This document shows, one piece after another, positions 9,094 through 17,594 of a stretch of DNA of 54,726 nucleotides. Made by a program: the position numbers and the translations under genes. The notes below the pieces were generated by a model. That model had not been told where the DNA came from. It ran no database searches and saw only the letters and a program-made list of their open reading frames with translations. Origin of the DNA: CAYJPA01 sp964371945 (GTDB lineage Bacteria; Chloroflexota; Chloroflexia; Thermomicrobiales; UBA6265); NCBI GenBank assembly GCA_964371945.1, contig CAYJPA010000032.1, forward strand, positions 1 through 54,726. The letters are read 5' to 3'. How positions within the stretch are numbered: the first letter of the stretch is position 1; each line of letters begins with the position of its first letter.

Positions 9094-9546
9094 CTAGACG
9101 GTGAATTCGATGGAGCGGGAGTCAGGCTGAGTTAGAACATCGGCAAGAATTGAGATTCCATAGTAGGTATGCAACCAATCGTGAAGACTTAGGGCGGTGT
9201 CCACGGCCGCGTGGTCGCCCGAGGAGAGTGAGCGACTGAGCACCGCGCCTATCGCCTCGCGTGTTTCCTCATAGATCGCGCGCCGCACTTCGACGTATCG
9301 ACAGAGCTCGGTGTCGAAACGAAGCTCGGCCATGACCCAACCGCCGGGCTCATCGTCCAGCAGGATCAACTGCGTTCCGTGCTGCCACACAAATGGCGTC
9401 GGAGCGCGATTGCCAACGCGATCGGTCTCGAGACCAGGCACTTTTTCGCCCGCGACAAGCATCTCCGGACCGATCGCAAACTGACCTGTTCGGTCGTTCG
9501 AACCGGAATCGTTATCATTCACTGAGAGGTAGGTCGATGACATCAC
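9094..9546 (-). CDS. Unrecognised 150-residue protein
   Basis: An open frame of 150 residues that I do not recognise. Codon use looks normal. The first part (about 1-60) is polar; the middle GTQLILLDDEPGGWVMAELRFD is strand-like, and the rest is helical (YVEVRRAIYEETREAIG). No signal peptide, membrane segment or catalytic motif is seen. The start is GTG at 9546 or the adjacent ATG at 9543; the GTG overlaps by one base the stop of a possible short upstream frame, which suggests translational coupling. The downstream neighbour is the epimerase, 134 bp away, with a 9-bp-stem hairpin (9019-9049) between them. Confidence 0.55.
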   Translation of the reverse strand: MMSSTYLSVNDNDSGSNDRTGQFAIGPEMLVAGEKVPGLETDRVGNRAPTPFVWQHGTQLILLDDEPGGWVMAELRFDTELCRYVEVRRAIYEETREAIGAVLSRSLSSGDHAAVDTALSLHDWLHTYYGISILADVLTQPDSRSIEFTV

Positions 9547-9734
9547 TAAGCCTCAGGAATTAGAACATCACGCCAAGGCGTGCCGGCAAATCCAGATGCA
9601 ATCTGGTCCGCAACGGCGAACAGGTCCACATAACCGGTTACCATTACGTCATCACGATGCGTGTTCAGAAGAGCGTAGCATCCGCAACAAACTCGGTGCA
9701 ACCTTACAGAACGAGGATCGCAAAGTTTCAACAT
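9546..9734 (-). CDS. Possible small ORF upstream of the 150-residue protein
   Basis: A short frame of 62 residues (or about 32 from the ATG at 9644) whose stop touches the start of the next minus-strand gene by one base. The second half, from GYVDLFAVADQIASG onward, has a protein-like composition. No good ribosome binding site is seen before either start. It may be a real small gene, a coupled leader peptide, or the 5' part of the downstream gene split by a frameshift. I do not recognise it. Confidence 0.3.
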   Translation of the reverse strand: MLKLCDPRSVRLHRVCCGCYALLNTHRDDVMVTGYVDLFAVADQIASGFAGTPWRDVLIPEA

Positions 9735-9746
9735 TTAGTACCAGAT

Positions 9747-10286
9747 CTACGTGGATCGAACTTCGATTTGCGCGGTTTGAACGACGTTTCCATCAAGCGA
9801 CACGACGATCGCGTAGGCGCCATCGGGCCAAGCCACGTTTCCGTCCCGCTTCAGATGGAATTGTACATAGCCCGCGGAGAACGCCGAGCCGGGCACGGTT
9901 CCGGTCGTGACTGCTTCTAGCGACACGTCGTTGTATGTCCACGAGGCGGACAAGACCGAGCTTGCACGTAGATTCGTTACCCGGCACACGGCGTAGAGCG
10001 CGAGCGCGGACGTTTCAAACGAGTCCACGATACCATCAGGAGCGTTTGTGCCGGAAATGACTCCGGTCGCCCAGACGACTTCGCCAACCTCTGCCGGTGG
10101 AACGGGGGTGGGGGTAGCTGGCACGTGGGTCGCGATCGGGCTGGCCGCCGGTGTGACCGTCGCCTCTGCACTATCGCCCCCACAGCCCGCCAGAGATGTG
10201 ACGAGCAGTATTGCCGGGAACAGCAGCTTGCCGCGGCTTAGGCGGCCTCGCCAGCATTCCACTCGGAACCAGATCGGCATGTTCAT
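9747..10286 (-). CDS. Secreted lipoprotein with beta-sandwich-like domain
   Basis: The frame is open to 10640, but the ATG at 10286 gives a classic lipoprotein signal: a basic segment (WRGRLSRGK), a hydrophobic core (LLFPAILLVTSLA) and lipobox LAGC at about residues 30-33, so Cys33 would be lipidated. A Thr/Pro/Ala linker (PATPTPVPP) follows, then a ~110-residue strand-rich domain resembling the Ig-like modules on Chloroflexota surface proteins. Function unknown. The longer frame would overlap the divergent LOG-family gene and destroy the signal peptide at the N-terminus, so the short start is preferred. The gene is divergent from the LOG-family gene, with about 150 bp between starts. Confidence 0.7.
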   Translation of the reverse strand: MNMPIWFRVECWRGRLSRGKLLFPAILLVTSLAGCGGDSAEATVTPAASPIATHVPATPTPVPPAEVGEVVWATGVISGTNAPDGIVDSFETSALALYAVCRVTNLRASSVLSASWTYNDVSLEAVTTGTVPGSAFSAGYVQFHLKRDGNVAWPDGAYAIVVSLDGNVVQTAQIEVRST

Positions 10287-10440
10287 ATCGATGTGAGATT
10301 GTACGGTGAATCGCGCTCTGAAGAGATAATCGGGCCGCTCAGGCACGAGAATAGCGTACGATTGACCTGTGTTGATTCGTGCGTCACGAACCCTGGAGCT
10401 CTCAGTGAGCGACCGTGCAAAACCCGCTTCCGAGCCGGCC

Positions 10441-11262
10441 ATGGTGCCAAACCCAACCATAAATCGCGCCGCTCGAGCCGGAAGGCCGACCGAGGATAGT
10501 CTGCTCTTCTGCTGGTCGGAAGAGGATCGTGCCCGCGCCGCGGCATTCACCCACAGCGACACCTGGCGCGTGCTCCGGATCACCGGCGAATTCGTCTCAG
10601 GGTTCGATGCGCTGGCGGAGGTTGGTCCCGCGGTCACCATCTTTGGCTCCGCCCGAACACCGGAGTCCGACCCGATGTATGAAGCAGCCCGGTCCGTCGC
10701 TCATCGTCTGGCCGACGCCGGATTCGCGACAATCACCGGCGGCGGCCCCGGGATCATGGAAGCGGCGAATCGCGGGGCGGCAGACGCCGGTGGACTTTCG
10801 ATTGGCGCCAACATCGAGTTGCCAATGGAGCAGGGCCTCAACCAATATGTCAATTTGCCGCTCAATTTTCGCTATTTTTTCGTGCGTAAAACCATGTTCG
10901 TCAAGTATGCTGAGGCATTCGTCATATTCCCCGGTGGATTCGGGACGATGGACGAGTTGTTTGAGGCGCTCACGCTCATTCAGACCGGAAAGCTCGGTCA
11001 CTTTCCGGTCGTGCTCTTCGGCGCCGGCTACTGGGCAGGTCTGGTCGATTGGATCGAACGCGAGGTTATTGCCGGCGGCAAGGCATCACCGGCCGATCGG
11101 GATTTGATCACGCTAACGGATGATCCGGAGGAAGTCGTCCGGGTGATCGCGAGCAGCTACGACTTGGCATGCAAGAACGGAACGAGCAAAGCAGCGGCGC
11201 TTATCCGGGAGAGCAACGCGATTGTTCACCGGGGTGGTGGGCGCAAAAGCGTGCCAGACTAG
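10441..11262 (+). CDS. LOG-family (TIGR00730) Rossmann-fold protein
   Basis: About 273 residues from the ATG at 10441; the frame extends to a GTG at 10369 but adds only low-complexity sequence, and neither start has a strong ribosome binding site. The family motifs are clear: TGGGPGIMEAANRGA near residues 99-113 and FPGGFGTMDELFEAL near 162-176, the nucleotide-monophosphate site of cytokinin riboside 5'-monophosphate phosphoribohydrolases ('lonely guy'). Bacterial members cleave nucleotide 5'-monophosphates to base and ribose 5-phosphate; many have no known role. Cytoplasmic. Lon lies 311 bp downstream on the same strand with its own leader. Confidence 0.88.
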   Translation: MVPNPTINRAARAGRPTEDSLLFCWSEEDRARAAAFTHSDTWRVLRITGEFVSGFDALAEVGPAVTIFGSARTPESDPMYEAARSVAHRLADAGFATITGGGPGIMEAANRGAADAGGLSIGANIELPMEQGLNQYVNLPLNFRYFFVRKTMFVKYAEAFVIFPGGFGTMDELFEALTLIQTGKLGHFPVVLFGAGYWAGLVDWIEREVIAGGKASPADRDLITLTDDPEEVVRVIASSYDLACKNGTSKAAALIRESNAIVHRGGGRKSVPD

Positions 11263-11561
11263 ATACTTATGGCCTAGCTTGTACGCTGGCACGGCTCGCC
11301 GGTATTGGCGATAGTCAAGGTGCTTCCGCACGGACATGGGAGTTGCGGGGCTGTCCGGACGCTCTGTCCGCAACACTGCACGCGGTTGGTTTCCTGGATC
11401 CGTGTCGATCTGTGACCCGTGGTCATCTCTCAACCGGTGCGGTATCATCAGCTTCGTCATCTCCTTTGGCGAGCACGTTGGTGCGTGAAGAGACAGCCAG
11501 CACCGTGTCGCACGGACATCGGACGTTGTCTCAAAGGTATGTCGTTGAATACAACAACACT

Positions 11562-11566
11562 GGAGG
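11562..11566 (+). promoter_or_regulatory. Ribosome binding site fixing the lon GTG start
   Basis: GGAGG, 7 bp before the GTG at 11574. It decides against the much longer open frame reaching back to 11169, which would add 135 residues of non-homologous sequence to Lon. Confidence 0.8.
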
Positions 11567-11573
11567 TTGCGAG

Positions 11574-14117
11574 GTGAGCAGATACGAACTCTACGCACCC
11601 CGCTACCCGCTCCTCCCGCTAAAGAACGTCGTCATCTTCCCCCGCAACATCGTGACATTGCTCGTCGGCCGCCCGAGATCCATTCAGGCTGTCGAAGAAG
11701 CCATGACGCGTGACAAGCGCGTCGTCGTTACCGCGCATCGAGACGGCGAAATCGAAGATCCGAAGCAAGAAGATCTTTACACGATCGGCACGCTCGCCGA
11801 GCTCGTCCAATCCGAACGACAGCAAAGCAATACCGTCCAGGTCGTGCTCGAAGGCATTTGCCGTGTCCGGATCAGTCAATACGACATTTCACGCCCGTTC
11901 TTTACCGTGGCTGCCGATGAGCTCCGGGAAACCGAGCTCCCCGCGGCCGAGCTACGCGTATTGATGCAGATCGTCACCGAACTGGCTACCAAATACGCCG
12001 AAACCCGAAACAAGCTCAATCCAGAAGTGTTGGACATGATCCAGCGCGCGACCGAGCCCGGTCATCTCGCGGATCTCCTGGCCACGCAGTTGTTGACCGA
12101 AACGTCGCGCCGGCAGGAACTGCTGGAGCAGCTCGACCCCGCGAAGCGACTCGAACGGATCGCCGCGATCATGACCGGCGATCTTGACATGGCGGCGCTT
12201 GAACAAAAGATCAAAGATCGGGTTCGAGACCAGGTCGAAAAAAACCAACGCGAGTACTACCTGCGCGAACAGCTCAAAGCGATTCACGACGAGCTCTCCG
12301 GCGAGGGTGGGAACGAAATCGAAGCGTTGCGCTCGCGGATCGTCGCCCGCGGGGTGCCAAAGGAAACCGAGGAGAAGCTACTCCGCGAAGTTACGCGGCT
12401 CGAGCGAATGCCCTCGGTATCCGCTGAGGCGACCGTCGTTCGCACGTATCTCGATACACTGCTTGGGTTGCCGTGGACTGAAAGATCCGAGGACCGGATC
12501 GATCTCGACGAGGCAGAGCGCATTCTCAACGAAGAGCACCACGGTTTGGACCATGTCAAAGAGCGAATCCTTGACTTTCTGGCAGTACGAAAGCTCACGA
12601 GCCAATCGGGCGGAACTGAAACGGGCAGCGCGCAAATCTTGTGCCTAGTCGGCCCTCCGGGCGTCGGCAAAACCAGTTTGGGGCGCTCCGTTGCATCGTC
12701 GATGGGCCGTGAATTCGTCCGTGTCAGTCTCGGCGGCGTTCGCGACGAGTCCGAGATCCGCGGTCATCGCCGAACCTACATTGGTGCTATGCCGGGGCGG
12801 ATCGTCGGCGCGATGAAGCAAGCGGGCACGATCAATCCATTAATTCTGCTGGATGAAGTTGATAAGCTCTCTTCGGACTTCCGGGGCGACCCAGCGGCCG
12901 CCCTGCTCGAAGTGCTCGACCCGGAGCAGAACAAGAATTTCACCGATCACTTCCTTGATGTGACCTACGATCTCTCGAACGTGCTCTTCATCACGACGGC
13001 GAACTACCTCGGGCAGATCCCACGGCCGCTCCGCGACCGCATGGAGATTATCGAGGTCGGCGGGTACACCGAAGACGAAAAGATCGAGATCGGCCGCCGT
13101 TACCTGTTGAGGCGACAACTTGCGGCACACGGATTGCCGAATGCGTCGATCGAGATTCCCGAGAAGCTCTGGTCAAAGGTCGTGCGCGAGTACACGCGTG
13201 AGGCCGGTGTCCGGCAGCTCGATCGAGAGCTTGCCACAATTTGCCGCAAAGTAGCGCGCGATATCGTTCGTGGCAAAACGAATAAGATGAAGCTCAGCGA
13301 TGCGCGGCTCGAGGAATACCTCGGACCTTCTCGATACGGTCACGATCAACAGATCGGCGGTCCAAACCAGGTCGGACTCGCGATCGGCCTCGGAACGACC
13401 GAGATCGGCGGCGAGATTATCCCAGTCGAGGTCGCGACCATGCCGGGACGCGGCGGCATGACCATTACCGGTCAAGCCGGAGACGTGATGCAAGAGTCGG
13501 CGCAGGCCGCGCTCTCGTATGCCCGCTCGCGCTCCGATCAGCTCAAAATCGATCGCGACTTTCGCGAAAAGCTCGATCTTCACATCCACCTGCCGGAGGG
13601 TGCGCAGCCGAAGGACGGCCCCTCCGCGGGCATCACCATGGCCTGCGCTTTGATCTCGGCTTTGACGAAACGGCCCGTGCGCAACGATACGGCCATGACG
13701 GGCGAAATCACCCTTCGAGGACGGGTGCTTGCCATTGGTGGACTCAAAGACAAAACGCTTGCTGCCCACCGGCACGGCATCCGCCGGCTGATCGCGCCGC
13801 TCGACAACAAGCGCGATCTCATCAAAGTCCCTGCCAACGTCCAAAAGGATATGGAATTCATCTGGGTATCGAACATGGACGAAGTGATCGCCGCCGCGAT
13901 CATGCTCGACGAGGATCAGGTCGGCGGGATCGTGAACGCCGCCGGCATCGTGCCGGGCGAAATCCTATCGCCTCCGCCGGGCAATCCTGAACCGTACTCG
14001 CCCGATCTCGTCACCGACGCTCGTGGACGCTCTCGCGTACCGCGGCGCGGCGTTTCCGCTCGCAAGGCGGCGCGCAGGGGTCCCGTCGCTGATCTAGGCA
14101 AAGATCCCCGTTCCTGA
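11574..14117 (+). CDS. lon: ATP-dependent protease Lon
   Basis: An 847-residue cytoplasmic AAA+ protease that degrades misfolded and regulatory proteins. Order of parts: N-terminal LON substrate domain (PLLPLKNVVIFP, residues about 10-200), coiled-coil linker, AAA+ module with Walker A GPPGVGKTS at about 360 and Walker B ILLDEVDK, then the protease domain with Ser684 in PKDGPSAG and Lys727 in GGLKDK, the catalytic dyad at the usual spacing of 43 residues. The last ~45 residues (Arg- and Pro-rich) extend past the usual Lon end. The GTG start is set by a strong GGAGG. A possible promoter (TTGTCT, 18 bp, TACAAC at 11526-11555) lies just before it but is weak. A bidirectional terminator follows. 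Confidence 0.96.
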   Translation: MSRYELYAPRYPLLPLKNVVIFPRNIVTLLVGRPRSIQAVEEAMTRDKRVVVTAHRDGEIEDPKQEDLYTIGTLAELVQSERQQSNTVQVVLEGICRVRISQYDISRPFFTVAADELRETELPAAELRVLMQIVTELATKYAETRNKLNPEVLDMIQRATEPGHLADLLATQLLTETSRRQELLEQLDPAKRLERIAAIMTGDLDMAALEQKIKDRVRDQVEKNQREYYLREQLKAIHDELSGEGGNEIEALRSRIVARGVPKETEEKLLREVTRLERMPSVSAEATVVRTYLDTLLGLPWTERSEDRIDLDEAERILNEEHHGLDHVKERILDFLAVRKLTSQSGGTETGSAQILCLVGPPGVGKTSLGRSVASSMGREFVRVSLGGVRDESEIRGHRRTYIGAMPGRIVGAMKQAGTINPLILLDEVDKLSSDFRGDPAAALLEVLDPEQNKNFTDHFLDVTYDLSNVLFITTANYLGQIPRPLRDRMEIIEVGGYTEDEKIEIGRRYLLRRQLAAHGLPNASIEIPEKLWSKVVREYTREAGVRQLDRELATICRKVARDIVRGKTNKMKLSDARLEEYLGPSRYGHDQQIGGPNQVGLAIGLGTTEIGGEIIPVEVATMPGRGGMTITGQAGDVMQESAQAALSYARSRSDQLKIDRDFREKLDLHIHLPEGAQPKDGPSAGITMACALISALTKRPVRNDTAMTGEITLRGRVLAIGGLKDKTLAAHRHGIRRLIAPLDNKRDLIKVPANVQKDMEFIWVSNMDEVIAAAIMLDEDQVGGIVNAAGIVPGEILSPPPGNPEPYSPDLVTDARGRSRVPRRGVSARKAARRGPVADLGKDPRS

Positions 14118-14184
14118 TCGTGCAGCGACAGTGATTTCAAGTTCGTAGAGAGTCGTTAGGAAACCATTCGAAGCGCGTGGACAA

Positions 14185-14217
14185 AACGGACCCCGATGCT
14201 TTGCATCGGGGTCCGTT
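14185..14217. terminator. Bidirectional intrinsic terminator between lon and a convergent gene
   Basis: A 15-bp perfect stem (AACGGACCCCGATGC and its complement) with a TTT loop. It sits between the convergent lon and solute-binding protein genes. The plus-strand tail is TTCTATC and the minus-strand tail is GTTTTGTC, so it can serve both. Confidence 0.85.
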
Positions 14218-14239
14218 CTATCAATTCACTGGATTTGAC

Positions 14240-16081
14240 CTATGTGGCCGGTTTGACGACCACAACGTCTTTGTCGAAGACGATCGGAATCCGCCCGGTC
14301 CATGAACCCTGGCGAGTGCCTTTGAGCGTCGGTTTCTGCACAAACATCTGCTTCCAATTTCCGAGCGGAATATAGACCGCGTTCTTGAGCGCGAGCTCTT
14401 CTGCCTGCCGGTAAAGATCGTTGCGTGTGGCGACGTCCTGCTCGACATCCGCCTTCTTCACCAAGCTGTCAAACTGCTTGGAGTCAGCCCCCGGATCAAA
14501 ATCGCCTGACGTTTCAAGCTCGGGGTTCCAGTTGAAGACACCCTGCATGTATGGCGACGTCGACAGGAAGACGTCCGACAGCAAGTGCGGCGTCTCGGTG
14601 ACGTTCCACCACCACATGATATCGAACTGGCGACCGCCGTTATCCCGCTGAAGCTCCTGGATTTGCTCCAGGCTCTTGGACGTATCGTGGTCGATCTTGA
14701 CCCCGATTGCCGCTTCAATTGCGTCCAGGAACGCTTTCCACCGGGTGAAGTCGTCGTCTGTATCCTCGGACGGTTCGTAATAAGTGATCGGCGGCAGTCC
14801 TTCCCCGTTGGGGAATCCAGCATCTTCGAGTAGCTGTTTCGCCTCATCGATGTCGGCGTCAATACCGCCCGGCGCTTCGTACCCACTGATCGTGGAAACG
14901 ACCGGCGGCGTGAAGATGTTGGTCGGCGACCAGGTGCCTTCCCAGATCGTGTTCGCCCATACTTCGCGATCGAGTGCCATCGCGAGCGCGCGGCGGACCC
15001 GGACATCGTTGAACGGCGCTTGCTTGAAGTCCATCGCGATCGAACGGGTTGATCCGTACGGCTCGATCGTGACCAGTTCCTGGGAGAGAACTGGATCGCG
15101 TTCGACCGATGACTTCAGCGACAGAGGCACGTCAGCCGATATCGCCTCGTCGGTCTTGTAGAGGTTGAGCGCGGTGCTGGCCGCGCTTGGACCCGTGACG
15201 ATCGGCCATACGATCTTGACGATCGACGGGGAGACACCTCCGTAGTGGTTTGTGTTTGGTTCCATGACAATCTGCTTCGCCGCATCCAGCTCGGTGAATC
15301 GCCAAGGCCCCGTGCCCGCGTCCGCGAGTGTGAACCCCTCGTCACCCTCTGCCTCGAGCACCGCGGGATCAACAACCGACCAAACAAATGCGGCCAAGTA
15401 CGACAGGAAGAAGGAGTACGGCTTGTCGAGGGTGATAGCCACAGTCGAATCGTCAACCGCTTCGAAGCCGATGGTTTTGCTCTTGTTCGTCGTGTAACGG
15501 ACGAAGTTTCTAACCTGGGACATAAAAGTCGCCATGGGGGAGGGGCGAGTTGGATCGAGAGCCCGTTTCCACGAGGTCACAAAATGGTCCGCCAAAACCT
15601 GGCCGCCGTTTGCGTACTTGGCGTCCGGCCGGATTTTGAAGGTATAGACTCGGCCATCGTCACTGCGGGTATAGCTCTCGGCAAGGTCGAGCTGCACTTT
15701 GCCCATCTCATCGAACTTGACGAGTCCGCCCCAGACATTCGGGAAGAGCACCCAGAACGGTCCCCAGTTGACCGTGCGGTGCGGATCGAGCGTGATCGCC
15801 TGGCCATAGGGATCGAGCGGCACGTTGATGGTAACGCCGGTTTCGATCTCGTCGTCCTGAAAGCGCATTGTCGCTAACGCGCGGGGCGAGGGCGCCGCGG
15901 TGGCCACACCGGCGCCGTACCGTGCGGTCGCGACAGCGCCGGCGGCGATCGCCGCCCATCGCATCAAGTCTCGGCGCGAGCCACGCGGGGCGGTCTCTCG
16001 GAAAGTTTCGACTAACTGGTCCAGTTCCTGCCGCTCCGAATCGGACGGCCGGTCGGCGCGCTTCGCGGCGGGATCGGTCAT
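14240..16081 (-). CDS. ABC transporter solute-binding protein, peptide type (SBP_bac_5)
   Basis: A 613-residue extracytoplasmic binding protein of the DppA/OppA family. The leader has a 38-residue polar N-region, then SRRDLMRWAAIAAGAVATA near residues 35-55, a likely Tat signal. The mature part has the family hallmarks: ITLDPHRTVNW, LAESYTRSDDGRVYTFKIRPDAKY (here cut into LAESYT and YTFKIR), DDSTVAITLDKPYSFFL, FNDVRVRRALAMALDRE and a C-terminal AVYIPLGNWKQMFVQKP. GGGGAGGAGG lies upstream of the ATG. No permease or ATPase gene is nearby, so this is an orphan binding protein; a second orphan lies at 35.8 kb. Ligand unknown: oligopeptide, nickel, or sugar are all possible in this family. Confidence 0.9.
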   Translation of the reverse strand: MTDPAAKRADRPSDSERQELDQLVETFRETAPRGSRRDLMRWAAIAAGAVATARYGAGVATAAPSPRALATMRFQDDEIETGVTINVPLDPYGQAITLDPHRTVNWGPFWVLFPNVWGGLVKFDEMGKVQLDLAESYTRSDDGRVYTFKIRPDAKYANGGQVLADHFVTSWKRALDPTRPSPMATFMSQVRNFVRYTTNKSKTIGFEAVDDSTVAITLDKPYSFFLSYLAAFVWSVVDPAVLEAEGDEGFTLADAGTGPWRFTELDAAKQIVMEPNTNHYGGVSPSIVKIVWPIVTGPSAASTALNLYKTDEAISADVPLSLKSSVERDPVLSQELVTIEPYGSTRSIAMDFKQAPFNDVRVRRALAMALDREVWANTIWEGTWSPTNIFTPPVVSTISGYEAPGGIDADIDEAKQLLEDAGFPNGEGLPPITYYEPSEDTDDDFTRWKAFLDAIEAAIGVKIDHDTSKSLEQIQELQRDNGGRQFDIMWWWNVTETPHLLSDVFLSTSPYMQGVFNWNPELETSGDFDPGADSKQFDSLVKKADVEQDVATRNDLYRQAEELALKNAVYIPLGNWKQMFVQKPTLKGTRQGSWTGRIPIVFDKDVVVVKPAT

Positions 16082-16398
16082 TGTTCAATCCTCCTCCCCG
16101 ACTTTCGAGGGCGCATGTCGCTCAAAGTTGAGCAATCAACATGCGATTAAGTTCACACCAATACGTACGTCGATCGCGGTCGGGGCGATGTCTCGGCTCT
16201 ACCATGCTGCCATTGCACGAAATCCGGGGCGGCAGCTTCGCGGGGAAACTCCAAGCATGAACGCTACCACGCGCGCCAATTCAGCGCAAAGCGCAGCATG
16301 ACGCTCTCGTCCTGATTGTTCGCCTTCGACTGCCAAGATCGTCCTCGCTCCGATTGTCTCCTTGAACGCGGCAATCGAGCCGATGGTTACGCGGTCTA
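16082..16398. other. Non-coding stretch between two minus-strand genes
   Basis: Spans from the solute-binding protein start to the M42 peptidase stop. No convincing coding frame, RNA or strong terminator was seen. Apart from the GGAGGAGG ribosome binding site of the solute-binding protein (about 16090-16098), I see nothing specific. Confidence 0.6.
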
Positions 16399-17454
16399 CT
16401 ACAAATCTTCCGCGAATCCGTAATTGCGCGTGCCGGCGACCTCGAGGAACCGCGCAAGCAACGTCACGCAGGCGTCGATATCGGCCTTGCTCGCCATCTC
16501 ATTGGGCGTATGGATGTAGCGAGTTGGAATCGAGATGGTCGACGCGAATGATCCGCCCCGAGCCTGCTGCATCGCCCCCCCATCTTGACCCCCGAAGGGC
16601 AGAACTTCCATTTGGTATGGGATGTGATGTTGTTCGGCGATGTCGCGAAGGTGGCGGTTGAACTTCTGGTTAGCAATATGCGAGCTGTCGGAGACCTTGA
16701 TTGCCGCGCCCTTGCCGAGCCGGGTGACCGCGCTCTCTTGAGGAGCACCAGGGATGTCGACCGCGAGTGTCACATCGAGTCCCACCGCCAGATCAGGTTG
16801 GACATCGAAGGCGGCCGTGCGCGCTCCGCGTAGTCCGACCTCTTCCTGTGTCGTCGCGACCGCGATCACTTCGGCGTTGGACGGTCCCATGACTCGTAGC
16901 GCCTCGATCATCACGTGGATCGCGACCCGGTCATCAAGCGATTTGCTAATTACCATTGACTCGGTCTCTTCGAGCGTCCGGTCCATATTGACCATATCGC
17001 CAACCGTCACGAGCTGCTTCACCGTCTCGGCCGGCAGTCCCAGATCGACGAAAATCTCCTCGATCTTGGGCTGCTTGATCTCGTCGGGTGAAAGCAAATG
17101 GATTGGTTTGGCCGCGAGCTGCATGACCCCGCGCAGCGTCCGCCCGGACTCGGTATAAACCATGACCCGCTGCGATACGAGATTGCGAACATCCCAACCG
17201 CCGACCGGCTGCAGGCGTATAAATCCATTGTCATCGATGTGTTTGACGAAGAAGCCAATCTCATCCATGTGTGCGGCGAGCATCACTTTCGGTCCGCCAT
17301 TGCCACGCTTCACACCGATCACATTACCCAGCGCATCTACGCTTAACTCGTCGACCACCTTGCGAAGCTCCCGCGCCGTGACCTTGCGGATCGCGTCCTC
17401 ACGACCCGGCACTCCTGGCGCCTCGCACAGGCGCTTCAACAACGAAACATCCAT
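16399..17454 (-). CDS. M42 family metallopeptidase (glutamyl aminopeptidase-like)
   Basis: A 351-residue cytoplasmic di-zinc aminopeptidase of the M42/FrvX family, which form dodecameric tetrahedra that trim peptides. All metal and catalytic residues are present: His62 in AAHMDE, Asp175 in SLDDR, Glu204 and Glu205 in TQEEVGLRG, Asp227 in GLDVT and His315 in RYIHTPNE. The ATG at 17454 is chosen because AAGG lies about 10 bp upstream; a GTG three codons earlier has none at usable spacing. It is followed on the same strand by the solute-binding protein, 317 bp away, so peptide uptake plus peptide trimming is a tempting but unproven link. Confidence 0.92.
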   Translation of the reverse strand: MDVSLLKRLCEAPGVPGREDAIRKVTARELRKVVDELSVDALGNVIGVKRGNGGPKVMLAAHMDEIGFFVKHIDDNGFIRLQPVGGWDVRNLVSQRVMVYTESGRTLRGVMQLAAKPIHLLSPDEIKQPKIEEIFVDLGLPAETVKQLVTVGDMVNMDRTLEETESMVISKSLDDRVAIHVMIEALRVMGPSNAEVIAVATTQEEVGLRGARTAAFDVQPDLAVGLDVTLAVDIPGAPQESAVTRLGKGAAIKVSDSSHIANQKFNRHLRDIAEQHHIPYQMEVLPFGGQDGGAMQQARGGSFASTISIPTRYIHTPNEMASKADIDACVTLLARFLEVAGTRNYGFAEDL

Positions 17455-17528
17455 CCAGTTCACCTTCTTTCACGCGACACGTCCGGCAAGAGCGGAGCGG
17501 ATGCTAGCACACTCAGCCTGGGTGCCGA

Positions 17529-17570
17529 AAAAGAAACCAGCGGGTGACCTGGATTGGATCGCCCGCTGGT
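17529..17570 (-). terminator. Intrinsic terminator after the DUF3352 gene
   Basis: Stem ACCAGCGGG with its complement (9 bp) around a 17-nt loop; read on the minus strand it is followed by TTTCTTTTT. It lies just beyond the stop of the minus-strand DUF3352 gene. Confidence 0.75.
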
Positions 17571-17594
17571 TGCCATCGTCGTTCGCTGGAGACT

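Noticed and set aside
9094..9734. Toxin-antitoxin pair made of the two overlapping small genes
   Set aside because: Order and overlap recall such modules, but neither protein shows a DNA-binding or toxin motif and the upstream frame lacks a ribosome binding site.
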